Assembly: GCA_016938155.1 (NCBI GenBank)
Contig: JAFGVF010000037.1
Span: 1-6,353 of the forward strand
Reading direction: 5' to 3'
Source: Candidatus Cloacimonadota bacterium
GTDB lineage: Bacteria; Cloacimonadota; Cloacimonadia; Cloacimonadales; JAFGVF01
Length of the DNA: 6,353 bases
The first letter of the stretch is position 1, and each line of letters opens with the position of its first letter. Positions 1 through 5,637 of the stretch are shown here, piece after piece. The translations under genes were made by a program, and so were the position numbers. Under the pieces are notes generated by a model. That model had not been told where the DNA came from and did not search any database. It saw nothing but the letters and a program-made list of their open reading frames with translations.

Positions 1-115
1 ATTAAAGAAGGCTACTGACATCAATAGTGTAGCCCAAACAGTTGTTTTTCTTGCTGATAAGGATGCTTGTTCTATTACCGGACAAAATATTTTTGTTGAT
101 TCCGGGACAATTTAA
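1..115 (+). CDS. Short-chain dehydrogenase/reductase, C-terminal end (partial)
   Basis: Only the last 37 codons are present; the first complete codon begins at base 2 and the stop is TAA at 113-115. The residues read as the C-terminus of a FabG-type SDR: an Ala-rich helix (SVAQTVVFLADKDA), then ITGQ and the closing strand NIFVDSGTI. This corresponds to the family's usual 'FLaSd..yITGq.i.vDGG' ending, with Ser replacing the first Gly. The Rossmann motif and the catalytic Ser-Tyr-Lys lie outside the window, so activity cannot be judged. It ends 23 bases before the ketoacyl synthase gene, which suggests the same operon. A second SDR lies downstream at 1418-2173, so the module probably has two reductases. 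The likely role is reduction of a 3-ketoacyl-ACP or a related step, but the substrate is unknown. Confidence 0.8.
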   Translation, partial: LKKATDINSVAQTVVFLADKDACSITGQNIFVDSGTI

Positions 116-128
116 TAACTTCAGATTT

Positions 129-134
129 AGGAGG
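129..134 (+). promoter_or_regulatory. Strong Shine-Dalgarno for the TTG-started ketoacyl synthase
   Basis: AGGAGG ends 4 bases before TTG at 139. No ATG or GTG lies nearby in that frame, and the next in-frame ATG is deep inside the protein at codon 160. This site therefore decides the TTG start. The spacing is a little short but workable. Confidence 0.7.
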
Positions 135-138
135 TTGT

Positions 139-1185
139 TTGAGTTATATTACATTTAATAACATAGAGATACCTGGTATCACAGTTTGTGTCCCAACAGA
201 AAAAGTCTGTAACAGAGAGTTAAAAGAATTTACCAAGGAAGAAATTGAGAAATTCATTAAAGTAACCGGAGTTGAATATAGAAGAATTGCAGCGAAAGAG
301 GTGACTACGCTTGACTTGGGTTATAGAGCTTCTTTGGATTTAATAGAGGGTTTAAAGCTTGAGAAAGAAGAGATAGATGCTATCATCTTTGTCAGTCAAA
401 CACCGGATTATATACTCCCTGCTTCAGCGATAATTCTTCAGGATAAGCTTGGTTTACCGAAAAGTACTTTGGCATTTGATGTCAGTCTTGGCTGTAGCGG
501 TTATGTATATGGGCTTTTCATTGCTGCTTCCCTCGTTCAAAATGGAACATTAAAGAATGTTCTTCTTGTAAGTGGAGATACGGTAAGTAAAACAATCTCT
601 CCCAAAGATAAAACGATGGCAATGTTATTTGGAGATGCCTGTTCTGCCACTTTAATAAGAAAAGGAACTTCCGATATTTATTTCTCACTGAATTCAGATG
701 GTGGCGGTAAGGATCATCTTATCATTAAAGATGGGGGTTTCAGGAATCCTATGACTATGAGTTCATTTGAAACATATATGTGGGAAGATGATAATGAAAG
801 AGCGGATTGTCACCTTTACATGAATGGTTTGGAAATCTTCAATTTCACACTTAGAGAAGTAATACAGGATGCAAAAAACCTGTTTAACGAGAGCGGTATC
901 AGTAAAGATGACATCAGTTATTTTGTTTACCATCAGGCAAATAAGTTTATGAATAGTTATATCAGTAAGTATTTGAAGTTAAAAGAAGAGTCCACTCCAG
1001 AATCTCTTCTTGAGTATGGGAATACCAGCAGTGCTTCAATACCCTTGACAATCTGTTCAAAATTAACTGTTGAAGAATTGGTGGGCAAAAGAATTTTGTT
1101 GTCAGGTTTTGGGGTCGGTTTATCGTGGGGGCATTGCATAATAGACGAACCGAAACTTACCTATTTAAATTTACTGGAACTATAA
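139..1185 (+). CDS. 3-oxoacyl-ACP synthase III (FabH-like ketoacyl synthase)
   Basis: The 348-residue protein matches the usual length of the KAS III family (thiolase fold). These enzymes condense an acyl-CoA primer with malonyl-ACP to give a 3-ketoacyl-ACP in the cytosol. Visible landmarks are TGVEYRRIA at 43-51 (FabH 'TGIrerRia'), the nucleophile Cys119 in DVSLGCSGYVYGL, FGDA at 164-167, His265 in YHQAN and Asn295 in YGNTSSAS. The Cys-His-Asn triad is complete, so a decarboxylating condensing enzyme is expected. The start is TTG at 139, set by the AGGAGG before it. The ACP gene follows 9 bases after the stop, and the stop codon TAA forms part of that gene's ribosome-binding site. With a carrier protein and an SDR directly behind it, this is more likely a dedicated accessory enzyme than the housekeeping FabH. 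Primer specificity cannot be read from the sequence; acetyl-CoA, giving acetoacetyl-ACP, is the simplest guess. Confidence 0.92.
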   Translation: MSYITFNNIEIPGITVCVPTEKVCNRELKEFTKEEIEKFIKVTGVEYRRIAAKEVTTLDLGYRASLDLIEGLKLEKEEIDAIIFVSQTPDYILPASAIILQDKLGLPKSTLAFDVSLGCSGYVYGLFIAASLVQNGTLKNVLLVSGDTVSKTISPKDKTMAMLFGDACSATLIRKGTSDIYFSLNSDGGGKDHLIIKDGGFRNPMTMSSFETYMWEDDNERADCHLYMNGLEIFNFTLREVIQDAKNLFNESGISKDDISYFVYHQANKFMNSYISKYLKLKEESTPESLLEYGNTSSASIPLTICSKLTVEELVGKRILLSGFGVGLSWGHCIIDEPKLTYLNLLEL

Positions 1186-1194
1186 GGAGAACAG

Positions 1195-1425
1195 ATGAAA
1201 AAGGAAGAGTTTTTAGATAATATAATTGAGCTTCTGGATGTTGATGAAAAGATAACTTTCGATACGCTTCTGAAACAATTGGATGACTATGATTCATTTG
1301 CTTTGTTAAGCATTGCTGCTTATATTCATAAAGAGTTACATGTACAATTCAAGGCTAGCCAATTACAGGAGATAGAGAGCATAAACCAATTAATCCAATT
1401 GATAGGTAACGATAAGTTTGAATAA
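1195..1425 (+). CDS. Acyl carrier protein (small, DSF motif)
   Basis: This 76-residue acidic, helical protein fits the size and place of an acyl carrier protein. The 4'-phosphopantetheine attachment Ser is probably Ser34, in DDYDSFALLSIAAYI, at the start of the expected helix II. The common motif is DSL; here Leu is Phe. A first helix (EFLDNIIELLDV) and a C-terminal helix (SINQLIQLIGND) complete the ACP pattern. AAGGAG at 1184-1189 gives a good ribosome-binding site 5 bases before ATG, overlapping the stop of the ketoacyl synthase gene. The end overlaps the next gene by 8 bases, so translation is probably coupled. Its inferred job is to hold the growing or finished acyl group for the ketoacyl synthase and SDR, and perhaps to deliver it to the MBOAT protein as DltC does for DltB. 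Identification rests on size, the Asp-Ser motif and context; overall similarity to well-known ACPs is modest. Confidence 0.8.
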   Translation: MKKEEFLDNIIELLDVDEKITFDTLLKQLDDYDSFALLSIAAYIHKELHVQFKASQLQEIESINQLIQLIGNDKFE

Positions 1426-2173
1426 GCTTTTATTAGCAGGTAAAGTTATCTTAATAAGCGGAGCAACTGGGGGCATAGGCGGTGCTTGTGCTTTAGAAGC
1501 CTCAAGAGAGGGAGCTATTGTCTGTCTGCTTGGTCGGAATAAAGAGAAGCTAAACCAGATTCAGGAAGCATTATCAGGGTCTATGTCCAGGAGTTATTTA
1601 CTTGAATTGACAGATGAAGATGCCCTCAATGGAGTAATATTTGAGATAGTTAAAGAGTTTGGACGAATTGATGGATTCATCCACGCTGCCGGTACCGAAA
1701 TCACAAAACCTCTAAGAAATACTACAAGGGATGACTTCGTTTCTCTATTCGAAATAAATACAGTTTCAGCGTTTCTTATAATCAAAGCGATACTTAGATT
1801 ATGCAAAAAGTCAGAGAGTCTTTCTTTTGTTCTAATTTCAAGTGTAATGGGCGAATTAGGTGAAAGAGGAAAGATTGCCTATTGTGCTTCCAAAGGAGCA
1901 TTGATTAGCTCCATGAAGGCCTTGTCCTTGGAAATTGCTCCCAAGAACCATCGAATCAACTGTATCTCGCCAGGTGTCGTAGAAACAGAAATGGTCTCAA
2001 AAATGATGAAGGATTTTCCTCCCGATATGAAAGAAGATATCATCAATCAACATCCTCTTGGGATTGGAGAACCTCAAGATATTGCCTATTTGAGTACTTT
2101 CTTACTATCCCCAAATGCCAAGTGGATTACAGGATCAAATTTCATTATTGATGGTGGCTACTCAGCTAGATAA
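1418..2173 (+). CDS. FabG-like short-chain dehydrogenase/reductase (3-oxoacyl-ACP reductase type)
   Basis: This is a complete 251-residue classical SDR. The NAD(P)-binding motif is SGATGGIG at 14-21, the HAAG strand (NNAG equivalent) is at 89-92, and the catalytic set is Asn114, Ser142, Tyr155 and Lys159 (YCASK). SPG at 184-186 and the closing ITGSNFIIDGGYS are standard. The family reduces 3-ketoacyl thioesters or oxidises alcohols. With the ketoacyl synthase and ACP just upstream, NADPH-dependent reduction of a 3-ketoacyl-ACP to the 3-hydroxyacyl-ACP is the natural reading. No dehydratase or enoyl reductase is visible, so the product may stop at the hydroxy stage. The start is TTG at 1418, inside the last codons of the ACP gene. 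An in-frame stop at 1403-1405 limits any earlier start, and the next ATG would remove the nucleotide-binding motif. The ribosome-binding site is weak, which suggests translational coupling. Confidence 0.9.
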   Translation: MNKLLLAGKVILISGATGGIGGACALEASREGAIVCLLGRNKEKLNQIQEALSGSMSRSYLLELTDEDALNGVIFEIVKEFGRIDGFIHAAGTEITKPLRNTTRDDFVSLFEINTVSAFLIIKAILRLCKKSESLSFVLISSVMGELGERGKIAYCASKGALISSMKALSLEIAPKNHRINCISPGVVETEMVSKMMKDFPPDMKEDIINQHPLGIGEPQDIAYLSTFLLSPNAKWITGSNFIIDGGYSAR

Positions 2174-2176
2174 GGA
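2172..2176 (+). promoter_or_regulatory. Shine-Dalgarno for the MBOAT gene
   Basis: AAGGA overlaps the SDR stop codon and lies 6 bases before TTG at 2183. It supports that TTG as the start, because the next in-frame ATG is codon 40, beyond the conserved N-terminal LFNSIEFLIFF segment. Confidence 0.6.
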
Positions 2177-2182
2177 TTAACT

Positions 2183-3610
2183 TTGCTCTTTAATTCTATT
2201 GAATTCTTGATATTTTTCCCCATAGTATGTTTGATTTATTTTATAATTCCACACAAAGTCAGATGGGCTTTTCTCTTGGTTGCAAGCTATTACTTTTATA
2301 TGTCCTGGAAGGCAAGCTATGCAATATTACTTTTCGGAGTAACAACAGTTAATTATCTTGGTGGGTTAGCGATTGCAAATAGCAAAAATAAAGAAACAAA
2401 AAAATGGATTCTTATCTTCACAATAATCTTGAGTTTATCTGGACTTTATTATTATAAATATTTCAATTTTATAGGCAATACAATAAATGCCATATTGAAT
2501 AATTTAGGAATTGGTATCAGCATACCTTTTCTTGATCTAATACTACCGGTTGGAATTTCTTTCTTCACATTTCAAGCATTAAGCTATACTATTGACATTT
2601 ATAAGGGTCAGATGAAATGTGAAACTAATTTCGGGATATTTGCTCTTTTTGTAAGTTTTTTCCCTCAATTAGTTGCCGGGCCAATAGAAAGAGCGACTCA
2701 CCTGTTACCTCAATTTTATGAGAAGCATAAGTGGAATGATAAGAACGCTGTCGTCGGAATACGCTTAATGCTATGGGGTATGTTTAAAAAAGTAGTGGTT
2801 GCAGACAGGTTGGCTTTGTATGTCAATGCTGTTTTTAATAATTATCAGAAACACAGTGGATTATCATATATTCTTGCCTCAATTCTATTTGCTTTTCAAA
2901 TATACTGTGATTTCTCGGGATATTCCGATATTGCAAGAGGTTCTGCGAGAGTGATGGGGTTTGATCTAATGGTAAATTTCAGGTTTCCATATCTTTCAGA
3001 GAATGTTACAAAATTCTGGCAAAGAAACCATATCTCGTTGACAACCTGGTTGAAAGATTACATTTATTTCCCCTTAGTTGAAACAAATCCAACAGTACTT
3101 CGGATGTGTGTTTTAATTTTTATTACCTTCCTATTAAGCGGATTATGGCATGGTGCAGATTGGACCTTTGTAATCTGGGGAATTTGGCAAGCTGTGTTTC
3201 TGATTTATGATATTTTAATGAGAAAAAAGAGAAAAAGAATGGAGAAATGGTTCAAAGAGAGGAAACTTCTAAATCTAAGTCTTGGGTTCAGATACTTAGT
3301 TACATTTGCCATTATCTGTTTGGGTGCAATTTTTTTTAGAGCCTCAGATGTTAAACAAGGATGGGCTATTCTGAAAGGGATACTCAGCCTTAAAGAGGGA
3401 TCACTTTTTATTGATGCCGCGACTCTTAGCTATTCATTTATTGCTCTTATACTTCTGCTTTTTATCGAAGCAAATAATACTATAGATTTCAATGACTTCA
3501 TTATGAGACAAAAAACTCTCTCAAAATGGTCATTGTATTACATTATAATTATTTCAATTATTGTGTTGGGTGTCTTTGACAACTCTGCATTTATCTATTT
3601 CCAATTTTAG
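2183..3610 (+). CDS. MBOAT-family membrane O-acyltransferase (AlgI/DltB type)
   Basis: This 475-residue, strongly hydrophobic protein has about ten or more membrane segments (for example near 5-22, 30-62, 75-92, 115-138, 228-245, 305-345, 370-386, 413-430 and 450-468). The N-terminus LFNSIEFLIFFPIV is typical of bacterial AlgI-like MBOATs. Other family landmarks are LPVGISFFTFQALSY at 121-135, AGPIER at 165-170, FQIYCDFSGYSDIARG at 238-253, FWQRNHISLTTWLKDYIY at 278-295 and LSGLWHGADW at 318-327. The two conserved histidines are His283 and the putative catalytic His323. Such proteins move acyl groups across the inner membrane onto a glycan, as in alginate acetylation or teichoic acid D-alanylation. 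The acyl-making genes lie just upstream and an SGNH-like partner 4 bases downstream, so this is probably the export and transfer step of the module. The acyl donor and the acceptor sugar are not known. Residue 282 is Asn where relatives usually have Trp. Confidence 0.93.
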   Translation: MLFNSIEFLIFFPIVCLIYFIIPHKVRWAFLLVASYYFYMSWKASYAILLFGVTTVNYLGGLAIANSKNKETKKWILIFTIILSLSGLYYYKYFNFIGNTINAILNNLGIGISIPFLDLILPVGISFFTFQALSYTIDIYKGQMKCETNFGIFALFVSFFPQLVAGPIERATHLLPQFYEKHKWNDKNAVVGIRLMLWGMFKKVVVADRLALYVNAVFNNYQKHSGLSYILASILFAFQIYCDFSGYSDIARGSARVMGFDLMVNFRFPYLSENVTKFWQRNHISLTTWLKDYIYFPLVETNPTVLRMCVLIFITFLLSGLWHGADWTFVIWGIWQAVFLIYDILMRKKRKRMEKWFKERKLLNLSLGFRYLVTFAIICLGAIFFRASDVKQGWAILKGILSLKEGSLFIDAATLSYSFIALILLLFIEANNTIDFNDFIMRQKTLSKWSLYYIIIISIIVLGVFDNSAFIYFQF

Positions 3611-3614
3611 TTAT

Positions 3615-4544
3615 ATGAAACGACTGATATTAAAACTGGTTATTTTAACACTGTTAATTCTGAGTTCAGATATAATTATTGGAATTCTATTAAGACCTTT
3701 GATATCAAAAATCCCCAATGGTCGCTACTTCAAAATCTATCATACATTTTATAAAACAGATGCAGAAATGGTGCTTATTGGCTCGTCAGCCTGTGAGACT
3801 GGTGTAAATCCTGAAATTTTAGAAAAGCAACTAGGGTTAACAGTATGGAATGGAGCAAGGGGAGATCAAACGCTATTATACTTTGAGGTTGCTACTGACA
3901 AACTTCTGGAAAGAAAGAAAGTTAAAACGATTGTGTACTTCATAGAGAGTATGAGATTTGAAACAGAAATTGATATTAGTGGAATATCTCAATTGAAACC
4001 TCTAACCATTGTTGATAAAAGTCTGATTCCATACATATCTCAAGGGAGAAAACTCGAAGAATATTTCTTGAAAAGTAACTTGTATGCTTGCAACTCTTTG
4101 TCCTATTATTTAATTCGACCGATGTTATCGTCAAAGAGTATTGACGGAGGTGTAGAAACAAAGGGACAAAAGGTTAAAATTGGGTCAAAATCATCATTGC
4201 TGAACTATAAATACAAGGGAATATCGTTTAAGGGAGTTTATAATCAACAAAAAGTGGATAGATACCTTATGATGTTTAAAAAGTGTAGGGATCAAAATGT
4301 AAATGTCATTGTTATAACCCTTCCTCGTTGTAATCCTCCTTATGAGTTATCTCGAACAATTGATACATTAAAAAGTATGCAGGATGAAGGATTGTTCAGA
4401 TACTTCGATTATTACACTGATCAGCGATTCATTCATAAACCGGAATTTTTCTATGATGAAGGACACTTCAACAAAGAAGGTGCTAACTACTTTTCAGAAA
4501 TACTGGCTAAAGATTTATTTGATTCTTGCTCTTTAAGAAAGTAA
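3615..4544 (+). CDS. Membrane-anchored SGNH-like protein (DltD/AlgJ-like partner of the MBOAT)
   Basis: From ATG at 3615 the protein has 309 residues. It begins MKRLILKL and continues as a single hydrophobic helix to about residue 27, a signal anchor that puts the rest outside the cytoplasmic membrane. The body shows SGNH-hydrolase landmarks: block I MVLIGSSACETG with probable nucleophile Ser58, an Asn-Gly pair at 79-80 (WNGARGDQ), and the C-terminal Asp281-x-x-His284 in YDEGHFNKEGANYFS. This arrangement is seen in proteins that accompany MBOATs (DltD, AlgJ/AlgX, and proteins encoded next to MBOATs in polysaccharide loci) and that complete acyl transfer outside the membrane. Membership of a named family is not certain; overall similarity is low, as is usual for SGNH proteins. 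There is no clear ribosome-binding site. The gene starts 4 bases after the MBOAT stop, so translation is probably coupled. An in-frame TTG at 3561 would add 18 residues overlapping the MBOAT gene and is less likely. Confidence 0.8.
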   Translation: MKRLILKLVILTLLILSSDIIIGILLRPLISKIPNGRYFKIYHTFYKTDAEMVLIGSSACETGVNPEILEKQLGLTVWNGARGDQTLLYFEVATDKLLERKKVKTIVYFIESMRFETEIDISGISQLKPLTIVDKSLIPYISQGRKLEEYFLKSNLYACNSLSYYLIRPMLSSKSIDGGVETKGQKVKIGSKSSLLNYKYKGISFKGVYNQQKVDRYLMMFKKCRDQNVNVIVITLPRCNPPYELSRTIDTLKSMQDEGLFRYFDYYTDQRFIHKPEFFYDEGHFNKEGANYFSEILAKDLFDSCSLRK

Positions 4545-4547
4545 ATT

Positions 4548-4592
4548 ACTGAAAAAAATTATAACTACTTATCTTTACTAATTTTGATCAGT
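4548..4592. repeat. Imperfect inverted repeat after the SGNH gene
   Basis: Arms 4548-4561 (ACTGAAAAAAATTA) and 4579-4592 (TAATTTTGATCAGT) pair at 12 of 14 positions around a 17-base loop. It lies 3 bases after the stop codon, where a terminator would be expected. The stem is AT-rich, however, and no T-run follows it, so it is not a standard intrinsic terminator. It could be an RNA-stabilising or weak termination hairpin, or chance in AT-rich DNA. Confidence 0.3.
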
Positions 4593-4675
4593 GCATACTT
4601 CCCAATATCCAGTTAAAGCATTATAAGCAGTAATAGAGAAAAACAAAGAAACAATAGTGGGATACTAGATTAAGA

Positions 4676-4718
4676 TATAATTCCCTTGACATACATGTTT
4701 AGTGACATTAATTAGAAT
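4676..4718 (+). promoter_or_regulatory. Weak promoter-like boxes upstream of the nucleotidyltransferase operon
   Basis: TATAAT occurs at 4676-4681 and TTGACA at 4686-4691. They are in the wrong order to pair with each other. TTGACA could pair with TAGAAT at 4713-4718, but the spacer would be 21 bases, longer than the usual 16-18. A second weak pair is TTGTAC (4869-4874) with TATAGT (4890-4895), spacer 15. A promoter somewhere in this interval is expected from the gap between operons; which box, if any, is used is unresolved. Confidence 0.2.
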
Positions 4719-4724
4719 ATTCTC

Positions 4725-4743
4725 AAGGAGTGAAATGAAATAG
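4725..4743 (+). other. Stranded ribosome-binding site with a two-codon ORF
   Basis: AAGGAG (4725-4730) is followed 4 bases later by ATG AAA TAG (4735-4743). A second GAAGGAG at 4749-4755 has no usable start codon behind it. Two good Shine-Dalgarno strings without a gene could mark the start of an eroded gene or a minimal leader ORF. They could also be chance in purine-rich DNA. Confidence 0.25.
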
Positions 4744-4808
4744 TTTTTGAAGGAGATTTATTCATAAAAAGATAGCGTGCTTCAAAACTATAATTTACTA
4801 CCAATTTG

Positions 4809-4890
4809 AGATTAACTGATTTACCAAAATATGTAAGTCATTAGGCGAAGCTCTACCTATTAATGCACTTGTACTCAAGTAAGTTAATCT
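4809..4890. repeat. 82-base nested inverted repeat upstream of the nucleotidyltransferase gene
   Basis: Outer arms AGATTAACT (4809-4817) and AGTTAATCT (4882-4890) are perfectly complementary over 9 bases. They may be extended inward by TAC (4822-4824) and GTA (4879-4881). Nested inside, AAGTCATTA (4835-4843) pairs with TAATGCACTT (4861-4870) over 9 base pairs, with one unpaired C at 4866. GG (4844-4845) can then pair with CC (4856-4857), leaving TAT unpaired. As RNA this could fold into one long irregular hairpin ending 46 bases before the gene. It could be a structured leader, or a recombination or transposon-derived site. No known riboswitch class is recognised. Confidence 0.35.
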
Positions 4891-4925
4891 ATAGTGCCTA
4901 CATGATGTTAACATAATAAAGAAGC

Positions 4926-4929
4926 GGAG
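4926..4929 (+). promoter_or_regulatory. Shine-Dalgarno deciding the nucleotidyltransferase start
   Basis: GGAG lies 7 bases before ATG at 4937 but only 4 before the adjacent in-frame TTG at 4934. The ATG gives the standard family N-terminus MKAVILAGG, so it is preferred. Confidence 0.6.
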
Positions 4930-4936
4930 TAAATTG

Positions 4937-5635
4937 ATGAAAGCAGTAATATTAGCTGGTGGTTTAGGTACACGCCTCAGACCATTTACTGAAGTAATCC
5001 CCAAACCTTTATTGCCTATAGGCGAAAAATCAGTTATGGAGATTCAAATTGAAGCATTAAAAAAACATGGGTTTGAAGAGATATTTTTAGCAACGAATTA
5101 TAAGTCAGAGTATATAGAGAACTTCTTTGGTGATGGTTCAAAGTTTGGAATTAAGCTAAAAATCAGTAAGGAGACAAAAAGACTGGGTACAGCAGGTCCT
5201 TTAACCTTGCTTAAGAATGAGCTGACAGAACCCTTTCTTATGATGAATGGGGACATCCTGACATTGTTGGATTATCGTAAGATGTACGATTTCGCTGTTG
5301 CAAAAGAGACCTCTTTGACAGTCGGGATAAAGGAGATTGTTACGCCATTTCAATTCGGAAATATCTTTTACGAAGGTGATTATGTAACAGGAATAGAAGA
5401 GAAGCCTAAAATTCGTACTAAAATTCTAGCTGGGATATATATTTTTAAGCCGGAAATCTTCCAATTGATTCCTGATGATACTTATTACGGTATGGATAAT
5501 TTGATTGAGGATATGCTTGCAAAGGATGCGAAAGTTGCGAAATATGAGATTAAAGAGTATTGGCTTGATATTGGGCAGGTTGCTGATTATGAGAAAGCCC
5601 AAGAGATATATAAAACGCACTTTGATAAGGAATAA
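4937..5635 (+). CDS. Sugar-1-phosphate nucleotidyltransferase (RmlA/PtmE-like)
   Basis: This is a 232-residue cytosolic NTP-transferase-fold protein. It carries the signature LAGGLGTRLRPFTEVIPKPLLPIG at 6-29 (given here only as a family match), with the nucleotide-binding GG loop and the PKPLLP lysine. NGD at 104-106 supplies the first metal-binding Asp106, EEKP is at 154-157, AGIYIF at 165-170, and WLDIG at 209-213 supplies the second Asp211. The reaction is NTP plus sugar-1-phosphate to NDP-sugar plus pyrophosphate. The next gene, 2 bases on, is LegB-like, which points to a GDP- or UDP-activated glucosamine or N-acetylglucosamine feeding nonulosonate synthesis, the role of PtmE in Campylobacter. 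Unlike PtmE, it has no N-terminal CBS-domain region; it is only the catalytic domain. The nucleotide and sugar cannot be told from the sequence. Start choice: ATG at 4937 rather than TTG at 4934. Confidence 0.88.
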   Translation: MKAVILAGGLGTRLRPFTEVIPKPLLPIGEKSVMEIQIEALKKHGFEEIFLATNYKSEYIENFFGDGSKFGIKLKISKETKRLGTAGPLTLLKNELTEPFLMMNGDILTLLDYRKMYDFAVAKETSLTVGIKEIVTPFQFGNIFYEGDYVTGIEEKPKIRTKILAGIYIFKPEIFQLIPDDTYYGMDNLIEDMLAKDAKVAKYEIKEYWLDIGQVADYEKAQEIYKTHFDKE

Positions 5636-5637
5636 AA

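Larger units (their letters stand above)
4545..4936 (+). other. Gene-free interval between the acyl operon and the nucleotidyltransferase operon
   Basis: About 390 AT-rich bases have stops in all forward frames and no recognisable protein on either strand. The interval contains an imperfect inverted repeat just after the SGNH gene, promoter-like boxes, a ribosome-binding site with a two-codon ORF (4725-4743), a nested inverted repeat (4809-4890), and the palindrome ATGTTAACAT at 4905-4914. No clear intrinsic terminator with a T-tract was found. The interval probably separates two transcription units. It may also contain decayed sequence, but no parent gene could be recognised. Confidence 0.6.

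Noticed and set aside
957..1139. Minus-strand frame inside the ketoacyl synthase gene (and similar ones at 1594-1806, 3976-4161, 5426-5620)
   Set aside because: Each lies wholly within a strong conserved coding gene on the other strand and shows no motif of its own.
3561..3614. An upstream TTG start that would lengthen the SGNH-like protein by 18 residues
   Set aside because: It lies inside the MBOAT gene, has no ribosome-binding site, and would precede the typical signal-anchor start MKRLILKL at the 3615 ATG.
4809..4890. Confident call of an integron attC site
   Set aside because: Only the AAC/GTT core and the general hairpin shape agree. The 7-base boxes deviate from consensus, there is no integrase, and no cassette structure is visible.
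4934..4936. TTG immediately before the nucleotidyltransferase ATG as the start
   Set aside because: The Shine-Dalgarno spacing fits the ATG better, and MKAVILAGG is the usual family start.
4798..5004. Minus-strand reading frame of 68 codons across the intergenic region
   Set aside because: Half of it is the complement of the nucleotidyltransferase 5' end, it has no recognisable domain, and no ribosome-binding site supports it.
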